This document shows positions 53,233 to 62,203 of a DNA stretch of 64,000 nucleotides, piece after piece. Within the stretch, counting starts at the first letter, position 1. Each line of letters starts with the position of its first letter. The DNA comes from Vibrio echinoideorum (lineage in GTDB: Bacteria; Pseudomonadota; Gammaproteobacteria; Enterobacterales; Vibrionaceae), in the NCBI RefSeq assembly GCF_024347455.1, contig NZ_AP025483.1, positions 2,294,001 through 2,358,000 of the forward strand, read 5' to 3'. The translations under genes were made by a program, and so were the position numbers. The notes under the pieces were generated by a model. It was not told the origin of the DNA. It was given only the letters and a program-made list of their open reading frames with translations, and ran no database searches.

Positions 53233-54522
53233 TTAGTGAAGCTTTAGGTTTGGGCGAAGTACACGGTTAATACGACCAACCAGCATCATCAACGATGTTT
53301 TGATTAGTCCGTGCAGCGCCATTTGGTGCATGCGGTACAAAGAAATGTAAACGATACGAGCAATACGACCTTCAACCATCATAGAACCTTTAGTCAGGTT
53401 ACCCATCAGACTACCTACCGTAGAGAAGCGGCTTAATGAAACAAGCGAGCCTTTATCTTTGTAGATGTAATCTTTAAGGTCACGGCCGTTTAGCTTGGCG
53501 ATAATATTGCCAAATGCACAGCTTGCCATTTGGTGAGCGGCTTGTGCACGAGGTGGAACAAATGAACCATCAGCTTGTGTACATTGCGCCAAGTCGCCAA
53601 TAGCAAAAATATTGTCATCAAGCGTCGTTTGCAACGTGTTTTTCACAACTAATTGGTTGATACGGTTAGTCTCAAGACCACCAATATCTTTCATGAAATC
53701 TGGCGCTTTAATACCTGCAGCCCAAACCATGATTTGTGCTGGGATCTTCTCACCATCTTTAGTCGTTAGGCCGTCAGCATCAGCTTGTGTAACCATTGTA
53801 GTCGTACGCACAGTAACACCAAGCTTAGTAAGCTCAGAGTGTGCTGCGCTCGAAATACGAGGTGGTAGAGCAGGAAGGATACGCTCCCCCGCTTCAACAA
53901 GGTTAACGTTCAGCTTGCTTGAATCTAGATCACCGAAGCCGTAAGTACGAAGCTCTTTAACCGCGTTGTGCAACTCAGCAGAAAGCTCTACACCTGTCGC
54001 CCCAGCACCAACAATCGCGATATCGACTGTACCTTGGCCATTCTTAGCGTGCAGTTTTAAGAACTGGTTGTTCATTTCAGTACGGAAACGGTGTGCTTGT
54101 TCTGGGCTATCAAGGAAAATACAGTTGTCACGAACGCCAGGAGTATTGAAATCGTTTGACGTTGAACCGAGAGCCATCACTAGAATATCGTATTCAAGCT
54201 CACGACTTGGCATAAGCAGTTCACCGTGATCATCGGTAAGCTCGCTCAGTGCAATCACTTTACGCTCACGATCGATGTCGTTTAGGCTGCCCATTTGAAA
54301 ATCGAAGTAATGGTTTTTTGCATGAGCGCGGTAGCTCAAAGCATCCACGCCTTCATCCAATGAACCGGTTGCTACTTCATGAAGTAATGGTTTCCATAGG
54401 TGACTCGCTTTACGGTCTACCAGAGTAATCTGGGCACGCTTTTTACGACCTAAAGTGCGGCCTAGCTTAGTTGCTAGTTCTAAACCACCAGCACCGCCGC
54501 CTACTACGATAATTTTTGTCAA
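53233..54522 (-). CDS. ndh: Type II NADH dehydrogenase
   Basis: Single-subunit, non-proton-pumping NADH:quinone oxidoreductase on the inner face of the membrane. 429 residues with two dinucleotide-binding motifs, [18 protein letters not shown] at the N terminus (FAD) and [18 protein letters not shown] (NADH), the FAD segment [11 protein letters not shown], and an amphipathic membrane-binding C-terminal region. A perfect FNR box lies 262 bases upstream, consistent with the known FNR repression of ndh in E. coli. Confidence 0.96.
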   Translation of the reverse strand: MTKIIVVGGGAGGLELATKLGRTLGRKKRAQITLVDRKASHLWKPLLHEVATGSLDEGVDALSYRAHAKNHYFDFQMGSLNDIDRERKVIALSELTDDHGELLMPSRELEYDILVMALGSTSNDFNTPGVRDNCIFLDSPEQAHRFRTEMNNQFLKLHAKNGQGTVDIAIVGAGATGVELSAELHNAVKELRTYGFGDLDSSKLNVNLVEAGERILPALPPRISSAAHSELTKLGVTVRTTTMVTQADADGLTTKDGEKIPAQIMVWAAGIKAPDFMKDIGGLETNRINQLVVKNTLQTTLDDNIFAIGDLAQCTQADGSFVPPRAQAAHQMASCAFGNIIAKLNGRDLKDYIYKDKGSLVSLSRFSTVGSLMGNLTKGSMMVEGRIARIVYISLYRMHQMALHGLIKTSLMMLVGRINRVLRPNLKLH

Positions 54523-54783
54523 AATGACAATCCTCTACAAAATGAATAAATGGGGTTCAGCTCGAATACTCCAGCCGATAAATTCTATGTATCTACTCGC
54601 CTTGCGCTTAAAGGCTATGGCTTATCTGATAACTGCGAAAATGAATAACAGCAACTCACGAGTAGTTAGAGGGATACGAACAACAAACTTAGGTTTGAGG
54701 TCCTGTTTACATGGATAAAAGGTGACTACCTGAGAGGTAGAGCACAAATAGTGGGCAAGTTTATCACTCGCTCTCAGTTTTTC

Positions 54784-54797
54784 TTGATATTTATCAA
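54784..54797. promoter_or_regulatory. FNR-type box upstream of ndh
   Basis: TTGATATTTATCAA is a perfect match to the FNR consensus TTGAT-N4-ATCAA, in the 484-base region upstream of ndh (minus strand). Confidence 0.75.
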
Positions 54798-54957
54798 AAT
54801 ATTTTTCTTCAGAACATTATATATAGCAAAAAGATGACCGCAACAAAAATCCTAACCCTTAATGAGGATTCGCCACTAATTAGTTAACGATTGCGCAAAC
54901 TCGTCGATAAAACACATTCAACAGATTTATCAGTCATCGTCTTTCGGTTTCAGATAT

Positions 54958-54991
54958 AAAAAAAGCAGCACTCGATGAGTGCTGCTTTTAT
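54958..54991 (-). terminator. Terminator after ycfP
   Basis: AAAAAGCAGCACTC GATGAGTGCTGCTTTT-type stem; on the minus strand the T run follows. It starts 16 bases past the ycfP stop. Confidence 0.88.
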
Positions 54992-55006
54992 AAAATAAAC
55001 CAATAA

Positions 55007-55546
55007 TTAAGCGTTCTTGAAGGCTTTCATTGCTTGAAGATGTTGAGAAATTTTTGTGAACTTATGACTCTCTTTTTCGTCCCAGATAATATCGTAGTAG
55101 TCTTCGAGCGCTGCGGCAGTTTTGGTATTATCGTGGATTTCATCTTCACGAGAAAGTACCACTAAACAGCGTCCTTTGTTCTTCATACGATACTGAGCCA
55201 CACACTTAGTTGCGATATCTTCGTATTCTTCTGGACGGTCAATTCTGCCAACCATATTGTTCTCAGGCTGCAGATTGGGGTTGAACACCACCTGCTTAAT
55301 ACCACACAAGAAACCAATACGCTCAGACCAAAAACCGCCTAATCCTACACCACAAATAATTGGATGCGGATCGTCTGATTGTTCAATCACTTTATGCACT
55401 TCTTTGAGCAAGTGTTGCATATCGTGTTTTGGGTGCAAAGTACTGTAGTTGATGAAACGAATGTCATCATCAATGAATTGCAACTGCAGTACTTTTTCGT
55501 GGTTGCCAGGGCTTGTAGAATCGAAGCCGTGCAAGTAAATAATCAT
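55007..55546 (-). CDS. ycfP: YcfP-family esterase-like protein
   Basis: 179 residues of the UPF0227 alpha/beta-hydrolase-like family, starting [20 protein letters not shown] as in E. coli YcfP. The nucleophile elbow reads [12 protein letters not shown], with glycine where hydrolases carry serine; this is shared with the E. coli protein, so catalysis by the usual triad is doubtful for the whole family. Function unknown. Between ndh and thiK; in E. coli nagZ sits between thiK and ycfP, here it does not. Confidence 0.88.
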   Translation of the reverse strand: MIIYLHGFDSTSPGNHEKVLQLQFIDDDIRFINYSTLHPKHDMQHLLKEVHKVIEQSDDPHPIICGVGLGGFWSERIGFLCGIKQVVFNPNLQPENNMVGRIDRPEEYEDIATKCVAQYRMKNKGRCLVVLSREDEIHDNTKTAAALEDYYDIIWDEKESHKFTKISQHLQAMKAFKNA

Positions 55547-55655
55547 TTGTACCTCCCCCGTTGAATGCTGGTACGCTTAGATTAATCTAACATGAAAAAT
55601 AAGGTTTTAAAGGGAAGAGCACCGAAATTATATTTTTCACTTCCTAAACGTGATC

Positions 55656-56510
55656 CTAACTACAGAAAGTGTGACTCAGAGCCTCTGCTTCATGTAGGTA
55701 ACTTTCATCGCCCCACAGTTGATGTGCAAGTAAATACCACAACATGGCCATCATTCTACTGCGTGGCAACCAGGCCTCTACACCGTCGAGCCAAGGCTGA
55801 ACATCATGAATACCTCGCAACTGACAATACTTCTGAACAGATTCAGTGACTGGAACGCCAGCAACCGAAATTGTCAATGTTAGATCGAGCCTAGGATCGG
55901 CTAACGCTGCATACTCCCAATCAATAATCTTAATCCCGTCGCTATTCTTCACTAGATTGTAACCACCCAAATCAAAGTGACATAAAGACAAGCCTAGATT
56001 TGGGATACTCGGAGCCACGCGCCATTGTTGATAAATTTGAGTGTAGACGTCAGTTTTATGAATAGCATCAAGTTGGAGCCAATAATGGTCGACTCGCGAC
56101 GTGAAACTAAATGGCTGGAGAGGTAATCGCTTAGTGTTAACCAAATGCACAGAGATCAGCGTTTTCAACAAATCATCAAGATCTAAACCTTCGTAGAGCG
56201 TATCGCCAGCAATCCATTCGACCAATAGCCCGCTCTCATTAACGACTATAGGGCTAGGCCCAAGACCAAGACGTTCAATCGCAGAGAGCACTTGATACTC
56301 TTCATGACGAGAAATGAAGAACGCTTTGGTGATTGATGTAATCGGACGCCAAACATACTCGCTGCCATCGACTGAAACCAATTTCCAACAACGGTTAGTC
56401 AACCCTCCAGTCAGAGTCTGTGCCTTAATTGGCGGCTCAGAAAAGTGACTATCAAGCGAACTCAGACTGGTATCAAGAAGCTTAGCTTCAGACCAAGAAA
56501 AAATTGCCAT
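55656..56510 (-). CDS. thiK: Thiamine kinase-like phosphotransferase
   Basis: 284-residue APH/choline-kinase-family protein. The N lobe has the nucleotide loop LTGGLTNRCWKLVSVDG and the lysine position is replaced (EYVWRPI), as in other ThiK proteins. The catalytic loop reads LCHFDLGGYNLV and the metal aspartate lies in IKIIDWEYAALADPRLDL. Position between ycfP and lpoB matches E. coli thiK (ycfN), which phosphorylates salvaged thiamine; that, rather than sequence alone, supports the name. Confidence 0.78.
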   Translation of the reverse strand: MAIFSWSEAKLLDTSLSSLDSHFSEPPIKAQTLTGGLTNRCWKLVSVDGSEYVWRPITSITKAFFISRHEEYQVLSAIERLGLGPSPIVVNESGLLVEWIAGDTLYEGLDLDDLLKTLISVHLVNTKRLPLQPFSFTSRVDHYWLQLDAIHKTDVYTQIYQQWRVAPSIPNLGLSLCHFDLGGYNLVKNSDGIKIIDWEYAALADPRLDLTLTISVAGVPVTESVQKYCQLRGIHDVQPWLDGVEAWLPRSRMMAMLWYLLAHQLWGDESYLHEAEALSHTFCS

Positions 56511-56543
56511 TATTCATCCCTATAAACGTCTTCATTTCCCTAC

Positions 56544-56574
56544 AAAAAAGACACTGACCAAAAGCCAGTGTCTC
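56544..56574 (-). terminator. Terminator after lpoB
   Basis: Minus strand AGACACTGG CTTTTGGT CAGTGTCTTTTTTG: stem and T run, 130 bases past the lpoB stop, just upstream of thiK. Confidence 0.85.
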
Positions 56575-56701
56575 TTCATTAACAGTGCACAATGTACTGC
56601 CTTCGCGCGTGGCCAAGCTATACGCTGCCAAGATTAAGCGCAGTCAAGACTAGACTAGACATTGTCAATACTGGCTGCGCATAGTTGGCAAGTAAGCGAA
56701 A

Positions 56702-57292
56702 TTAAAGACCCAATAGGCTCTTAGATTGTTGCTTACGGATTTCAGTCTCATCAGCCCATTCAATCAAGCCAGACTCAAGATCCATTAGACGCATAGTCAT
56801 TTTGTAGTAAACGTCTTCGTCGCTACCGTCTTTCTTAACGATGCTTGATAGGTTGCCGTACAACATGTACTGCGCGCCAACCATCTTACCGAACTGAATC
56901 GCTGAGCTTTGGTTTACAAGCTCATCATTGTTTTGGAAGTTCAATTGGTCACGAACAGACTCTACGCGGTCCATATCAACGAAACGGAACTTACCAGAGT
57001 TCAGCATTTTAGTACTGATAGTGTCAGTGATTGACTCAGTATCGATGTGCTCACTGGTTTTGTTCTTGATTCGCTCTACGAACACGATTGGACGTTGCTC
57101 ACGAGTGATGTAAGACACTGAACCAGACGCCATCATGCTATCGACCATTTCACCCGCAATCGTTTGAAGGTCAGTTGAACCGAAATCGATTGTCGTGGTT
57201 TCTACTGCTTGTGCATCACCGTAGCTTACCTTGTTTGAACAACCGCCTAAAATAACCGCTAAACCTAGTAGCGCAACGACACTCTTTTTCAT
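56702..57292 (-). CDS. lpoB: Penicillin-binding protein activator LpoB
   Basis: Outer-membrane lipoprotein that stimulates PBP1B across the periplasm. 196 residues with a lipoprotein signal peptide and lipobox LGGC (Cys18). The folded domain carries RPIVFVERIKNKTSEHID, KMLNSGKFRFVD and GAQYMLYGNLSSIVKKD, matching LpoB (YcfM). The Pro-rich linker of E. coli LpoB is short or absent (only about 15 residues between Cys18 and the domain). Next to ycfL and thiK as in E. coli. Confidence 0.9.
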   Translation of the reverse strand: MKKSVVALLGLAVILGGCSNKVSYGDAQAVETTTIDFGSTDLQTIAGEMVDSMMASGSVSYITREQRPIVFVERIKNKTSEHIDTESITDTISTKMLNSGKFRFVDMDRVESVRDQLNFQNNDELVNQSSAIQFGKMVGAQYMLYGNLSSIVKKDGSDEDVYYKMTMRLMDLESGLIEWADETEIRKQQSKSLLGL

Positions 57293-57384
57293 TTTGTTTC
57301 CTCAACTTATCACTGAGTGGGGTTACCCTCACTCTTAAATGCTTATATTGGCGAACCAAAAGGGTCCGCTTCTTAAAATCTAGC

Positions 57385-57768
57385 TTACTGCTCTCGGAAC
57401 TGAACTCTAAACTGAGTTGCGTTCGGGTTTACCGACACTTCCGACAACGAAATACTTTCAAAACCGCGAACAATCGCTTGCTTCCAAGGACCTTGTTTAA
57501 GGTTGACCTCCAGGCCTGCATCGTCGTACCAGTAGAAACGATAAAGGATATTTTGATCGCCTTTATAGTTACTGTTTAAACGAACAATCCCTCTAGTGTG
57601 ACCATCGACTTGGTCAGTGCGGATATCTTCAACCAATAGACGGCTACCCAATACCTTGTCACCAAAGAAAACGTTCTGAGTCAGGCTATCAACTCTTACG
57701 CCAGCTGTATTATCAGCACAACCAGCCAGAGCCATAACCGCTGCTAAGCTCACTAACCACTTTTTCAT
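57385..57768 (-). CDS. ycfL: YcfL-family lipoprotein
   Basis: 127 residues, DUF1425 family. Lipoprotein signal with LAGC (Cys17), then a small beta domain (TDQVDGHTRGIVRLNSNY, ILYRFYWYDDAGLEV). No function established. Its start overlaps the stop of the upstream lipoprotein gene by one base (TAATG), so the two are coupled, and lpoB follows 92 bases later. The context suggests a part in cell-wall or envelope work, which is inference. Confidence 0.88.
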   Translation of the reverse strand: MKKWLVSLAAVMALAGCADNTAGVRVDSLTQNVFFGDKVLGSRLLVEDIRTDQVDGHTRGIVRLNSNYKGDQNILYRFYWYDDAGLEVNLKQGPWKQAIVRGFESISLSEVSVNPNATQFRVQFREQ

Positions 57769-59159
57769 TACAGCCTCCCTAGCTGTTTATGCCACATTGT
57801 TGCGTTGTTTCCTTGTCGAGAAATCCAAACCAAGGTGGTCTGCCCTTCTCGAATATCAAAATCATACGTTTTAGTACCTGCTTCCAACGTATATTGACCG
57901 CTATTTGCTACAAATGTGCTGCTCTTAATCTCTGCAGGCAATGATTGCCAACTGCGAGTGTCTGGTTGCTCCGTGAATACGTTCCACACGTTGAACAAAA
58001 TATTACCCACATCGTTGCCTTTGGTCGCTTCTTTACGGATACGGTCTTTAGCCACCACACGTAGCGCTTGGCGAATCACGATACTCGTCATACGTTCAGA
58101 CAAGTCATTCTGAGCCATCGCATTTACGTCAGTAATTAAACTTTCAGACAATGGTTGCCCATTGATTCGTAAAGCAGAAAAGCGTTCTACGTTTTGGCTT
58201 GGGTAGTATGGCAACGCCAAAGAGTATATTGCCCCCTGATCGCGACTGTCATAAATAGGTAAATCTAGTCGCCAACTATCCATAGCTTGAACAGCACTCT
58301 GCTCTTGAAGAACAATCACTCGCCCTTGCCCACCACCTAACTTAGAAGATTGCTTATAGCGCTTTTCAAGTGTTGCTAAATCTTGTCGCATTCCTAAACG
58401 AGCGGCTGTCGCCATCGTTCGATCGATGATTTCTTGGTTTTCCGGCATAACGGCCAGAGCACGTCGATAGTCAACATATGCGCTGTTTAAGTCATTGGAC
58501 GCTTCATAAAGCAGCCCCGACAAAAACATCAAATATGCATTTTGTACAGATTGCAGCTTTTTACCCGCATCAGGGTAATTCGCAAGGATGCTACCGACAT
58601 TGGCAGACAAACCTTGAGATTTAGCATCGCTAGCTGCTTTTTCTAGCTCGGCTTCGCGCTGTTTCTTTGCTTGTTCTTGTACCTGGTTGGCGCGACGCAT
58701 TTCTATCACCGCACCTTCTAAATCATTTTTCTTAAGATAATTTAAACCGAGATAGAGATGAAGAAAGCCCAACTCGTAATCAGGCGGCGCATACTCGGTA
58801 ATATTGTCATTCACAGCCAACGCACCCACGCTGGTTGCACTGTCTGAAATAGAAATTACTGCTTTGCTTTGTTGATCTTTTACTGCCTGATCAGCCAATT
58901 CAAACGAAGACTTACTTTCTGGATACTTTTGATCAAGCAGGTTAATTCTGCCCCTTTCAAAATTATCAAGAATATCTCCTGCCGCATAATCTGGTAACTC
59001 TTGTTGAGCCTCTGAATAATCTCCAGATTTTACTGCTTGGTATATCTCTTGGTTTTGTGCACTGTAATGGCTGAACAGACTTCCTGCCGACATACTCGCG
59101 CAACCTGCGGTCAGCGCCGATAACAGGGCAATAGAAGCGAATCTAAACTGTTGCTTCAC
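57768..59159 (-). CDS. Large TPR lipoprotein (COG3014 family)
   Basis: 463 residues. Lipoprotein signal with lipobox TAGC (Cys20), then TPR-like helical repeats in about the first 260 residues (LGFLHLYLGLNYLKKNDLEG, DLNSAYVDYRRALAVMPENQ) and a beta-rich C-terminal part (ending TLVWISRQGNNATMWHKQL). Looks like the COG3014 group, function unknown. First gene of a lipoprotein trio with ycfL and lpoB, absent from the E. coli version of this cluster, so a role in LpoB-linked peptidoglycan synthesis is worth testing. Confidence 0.82.
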   Translation of the reverse strand: MKQQFRFASIALLSALTAGCASMSAGSLFSHYSAQNQEIYQAVKSGDYSEAQQELPDYAAGDILDNFERGRINLLDQKYPESKSSFELADQAVKDQQSKAVISISDSATSVGALAVNDNITEYAPPDYELGFLHLYLGLNYLKKNDLEGAVIEMRRANQVQEQAKKQREAELEKAASDAKSQGLSANVGSILANYPDAGKKLQSVQNAYLMFLSGLLYEASNDLNSAYVDYRRALAVMPENQEIIDRTMATAARLGMRQDLATLEKRYKQSSKLGGGQGRVIVLQEQSAVQAMDSWRLDLPIYDSRDQGAIYSLALPYYPSQNVERFSALRINGQPLSESLITDVNAMAQNDLSERMTSIVIRQALRVVAKDRIRKEATKGNDVGNILFNVWNVFTEQPDTRSWQSLPAEIKSSTFVANSGQYTLEAGTKTYDFDIREGQTTLVWISRQGNNATMWHKQLGRL

Positions 59160-59320
59160 TTAACGTCTCCGTGCATGTTTTAAATGCCAACTTCTGTACG
59201 ATTAATGGCAAAACGATACTTTTATAACTTAATACGTTTAAAAAAATCACTTCGCCCAATTGATGCCAGTATTCAGACAACAAATGAAGTTTAAAGTTGG
59301 CATACAACCTACAATTTATC

Positions 59321-59400
59321 CAACTAGCTAAGTAATCAACTAACTAATCACTCAACTAGCTAGTTATTCAACCAACTGATTATTCAACTAGCTAATCAAT
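59321..59400. repeat. 16-base degenerate tandem repeat (5 copies)
   Basis: Five copies of exactly 16 bases start at 59321, 59337, 59353, 59369 and 59385, each beginning CAAC; consensus CAACTAGCTAATTATT. The core ACTAGCTA is nearly self-complementary. The last copy runs into the 3' end of hinT, supplying its TAG stop and final codons. Confidence 0.92.
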
Positions 59401-59738
59401 AGCGGCCCAAGCGGACGACCACCGACTAAGTGCATGTGAATATGGTATACCTCTTGGCCGCCGTGAGAGTTACAGTTTACGATAAGACGGTAACCATCTT
59501 CGGCAATACCTTCTTCTTTTGCTAACTTACGAGCAACAGTAAACATGCGTCCCATCATCGCTTCATCTTCCACTTCAACATCGTTAGTTGTAGGAATCAG
59601 CTTGTTCGGGATAATTAGGATATGACTAGGAGCGCGAGGGTTGATATCGCGAAACGCCGTTACTAAGTCGTCTTGATATAGCAGATCTGCAGGGATTTCT
59701 TTATTAATGATCTTACTAAAGATGGTTTCTTCAGCCAT
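59388..59738 (-). CDS. hinT: HIT-family purine nucleoside phosphoramidase
   Basis: Hydrolyses adenosine 5'-phosphoramidates and related AMP-lysine adducts. 116 residues with the histidine-triad motif HIHMHLVGG (about 102-110) and the nucleotide-binding strand [16 protein letters not shown]. The last codons (PLLIS then TAG) fall in a 16-base tandem repeat, so the C terminus may vary between strains. Upstream of the lipoprotein cluster, as E. coli hinT precedes ycfL-lpoB. Confidence 0.95.
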   Translation of the reverse strand: MAEETIFSKIINKEIPADLLYQDDLVTAFRDINPRAPSHILIIPNKLIPTTNDVEVEDEAMMGRMFTVARKLAKEEGIAEDGYRLIVNCNSHGGQEVYHIHMHLVGGRPLGPLLIS

Positions 59739-60013
59739 GTTTTTCTCCGATAAAACATTTACTTTTTAATGTTTTGAGTATGCGCTATGCCGCAACAAAC
59801 CACAATAAATCCGCTTTAAAGCATAATAAAAAACACCGTTCAAATCAAAGAAAACGAGCCTTAGCTCTCAAGAATGGCATGTTGATTATAACTGAGGGTT
59901 ATTTTTGACGTGTGCGTCATAAAATGCGTAAGTCGAGCTCAATAGAATGCTGACAATTTTGTTAGTTTTACTTTGACCTGACATTAGGTCGCATTTTATT
60001 TAGGGAGAAAGCC

Positions 60014-62005
60014 ATGAAGGGATCTGTGATCAAGCGTATGTACGCTGGTTTCGCACTGATCATCATCATGTTCGCAGTCACGATAACCATCATGATGAAC
60101 AGCATGAATCAGATACATAGCAATTTTGAGAGTGTTTCAGAAACCTCACTACCACTTGTTGCGCTTTCAAATCAAACAAGTGTTCAATTGCTTTCTGCTG
60201 ATAAATCATTCAAAGATTACTTAACCACACAAAACGCTGAACGCATGTCTGCAATGCGCACAGAGTTTACAGCATCACAAAACTCTTTTTCTGAAGTACT
60301 CGGTAGCTTAGAAGGTGCAAGTCAGAACAACGCCACGCTCATCGAGCGAATTGCCCAGTTAAGAGCCATGGAACAGCGTTACTTCGCCGAAGCCGATGAA
60401 GCGATGGACAATTACGTTGCGATGTTCGAAGCACAAGAACAGGTACAAAAAGCATCGCGCGACTTTCAACGTCTGCATTCAGAGTTGACTGTTGGTATGA
60501 AAGAGTACGTTGCCGACCAAAAAAGCATCTCCGTAAAAGTAATGGCGAAAAGCTACTTCATTAAACTGCAAGACGCTGAAGTGATCACTTCAGATGCATT
60601 AGCAAGTTCTGATGTGGCATTCGTACAAAAAGCAGTAAACCAAAATAAAAAGGCCGTTACTCACCTTAATTACGCTTATCGCGGCCTATCCACGCAACTG
60701 CCAGCTCTTAAAAATGTCTTTGATGAATCGGTTCAGAAATTCACCAAAGACGTTGGTCAAAAAGGCGGTGTGTTGGACAAGCACAACAACTACTTGAAAG
60801 CGAAACAAGCTCTGTACATCAACATTGCTAACTTAGCGGTTGAAATTGACCAAGCGATGGCGGTACTTGATTCATTCAATGTCACCGCAGAAGAGCAATT
60901 AAACGCTTCACTTGAAGACGCAAGCAGCATCTACGATAAAGGTCTGTTCAATGCGATTGCCATTGGTATTGTTGTCACCGTATTCGCTGCAGCAATTGGT
61001 TACCATATTGCACATAGCGTAAGAGAGCCGTTAACTCGCATTCTAGGTACACTGGAAGGACTAACTGAAGGCGATATGACTCAACGTATCGACATTCGTT
61101 ATGATAACGAATTCAGCCGTGTGAGCCGCCACATCAACACCTTAGCCGACAACCTACGCAATATTCTGGTGAAACTGAATGACGCTTCCGATGACTTAAC
61201 TAAGACCGCAAGCGTAAACCAGAAAACCTCTACAGAGACCCAAGCTCAACTGAACAGCCAACGTGAGCAAACGGCAACTGTTGCGACTGCGATGACAGAA
61301 ATGTCTCATTCTGTACAAGAAGTGGCGAACAGCGCGCAAAGCTCACTAACCATGGTTCAACAAGTAGAATCGGCTTCTGAGTCTGGTCGTCAGATAATGA
61401 ACACCAACATCAGTACCATTAACCAGCTCGAGGTTCGCCTTACTGAATCTGTTGGCGCTGTAGGTGAGTTGCAACAAATGAGTAGCCAGATTGGCTCCAT
61501 CCTAGATGTTATCCGTGGTATTGCTGAACAAACCAACCTACTTGCACTCAACGCGGCAATCGAAGCGGCGCGTGCCGGTGAGCAAGGTCGTGGTTTTGCA
61601 GTGGTTGCCGATGAAGTTCGAGTGCTTGCACAGAAGACCACTCAATCAACGTCTGAAATCGAGACCATGATCAGCAACCTGCAATCAAGCTCTAAAACAG
61701 CAAGCAACGTGATTGAAAGTTGTATGAGCGATATGGACATGTCGGTTCAACAAGCTTCAAGTGCCAACAGTGCGATGGAAGAGATCCAAGCCTTGATTCT
61801 AGAGATCAGTCACATGAGTACGCACATCTCTCAAGCAGCCGCTGAGCAGAGTGAAACTTCTGGTGATATCGCGCGTAATATCGAAGACATCAACCACATC
61901 GCTGATAAGAGTTACCAAGCGATGTCTTCAATTGCGGAGGCAAGCCAAAACCTAACAATTCTCGCAAACCAGCAAGGTGATTTGGTTCATCAGTTCAAGC
62001 TATAG
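60014..62005 (+). CDS. Methyl-accepting chemotaxis protein
   Basis: 663-residue chemoreceptor. Membrane helix about 11-32, a long helical periplasmic domain (about 33-310) of unnamed type with a [20 protein letters not shown] start, second helix about 313-333, HAMP domain (about 337-388), and the cytoplasmic signalling hairpin whose tip [20 protein letters not shown] lies about 504-523. The C-terminal CheR/CheB pentapeptide (NWETF type) is absent: it ends LVHQFKL. Ligand unknown. Preceded by AGGGAGA and followed by a terminator; monocistronic. Confidence 0.93.
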   Translation: MKGSVIKRMYAGFALIIIMFAVTITIMMNSMNQIHSNFESVSETSLPLVALSNQTSVQLLSADKSFKDYLTTQNAERMSAMRTEFTASQNSFSEVLGSLEGASQNNATLIERIAQLRAMEQRYFAEADEAMDNYVAMFEAQEQVQKASRDFQRLHSELTVGMKEYVADQKSISVKVMAKSYFIKLQDAEVITSDALASSDVAFVQKAVNQNKKAVTHLNYAYRGLSTQLPALKNVFDESVQKFTKDVGQKGGVLDKHNNYLKAKQALYINIANLAVEIDQAMAVLDSFNVTAEEQLNASLEDASSIYDKGLFNAIAIGIVVTVFAAAIGYHIAHSVREPLTRILGTLEGLTEGDMTQRIDIRYDNEFSRVSRHINTLADNLRNILVKLNDASDDLTKTASVNQKTSTETQAQLNSQREQTATVATAMTEMSHSVQEVANSAQSSLTMVQQVESASESGRQIMNTNISTINQLEVRLTESVGAVGELQQMSSQIGSILDVIRGIAEQTNLLALNAAIEAARAGEQGRGFAVVADEVRVLAQKTTQSTSEIETMISNLQSSSKTASNVIESCMSDMDMSVQQASSANSAMEEIQALILEISHMSTHISQAAAEQSETSGDIARNIEDINHIADKSYQAMSSIAEASQNLTILANQQGDLVHQFKL

Positions 62006-62074
62006 ATAGCTGAGACATTGATAGATATTTAGTGCGAATATTGGGACTTATTACCCAATAGTGGTAACTATTTG

Positions 62075-62113
62075 AACAAGGGCAACTTTTATCAAGGGTT
62101 GCCCTTGTTTTTT
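62075..62113 (+). terminator. Terminator after the chemoreceptor gene
   Basis: AACAAGGGCAAC ... GTTGCCCTTGTTTTTT: a 12-base stem with T run. Confidence 0.9.
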
Positions 62114-62203
62114 ATGATCTTTGTCATTATATGATTATTAAGGCTTGCTGCTTCCCGTTTTTTTCTTTCACCTTTATGAGCGAGCCGCTATTAAGGAATT
62201 TAT

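Larger units (their letters stand above)
54523..55006. other. Intergenic region ndh / ycfP
   Basis: 484 bases with no convincing gene. It holds a perfect FNR-type box (54784-54797), a small hairpin CTACCTGAGAGGTAG near 54726-54740 that is too short to be a tRNA, and the ycfP terminator (54958-54991). ORFs crossing from ndh have no ribosome binding site. Confidence 0.6.

Noticed and set aside
54455..54718. 87-codon plus-strand open frame spanning the ndh 5' end and upstream gap
   Set aside because: Half of it is antisense to the ndh FAD motif; no Shine-Dalgarno and a low-complexity hydrophilic tail.
54720..54760. Hairpin near 54726 as a tRNA or tRNA fragment
   Set aside because: Only one short stem is present; no acceptor, anticodon or T-arm pairing can be drawn.
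55007..55546. YcfP as an inactivated hydrolase because the elbow serine is glycine
   Set aside because: E. coli YcfP has the same glycine, so it is a family property and not local decay.
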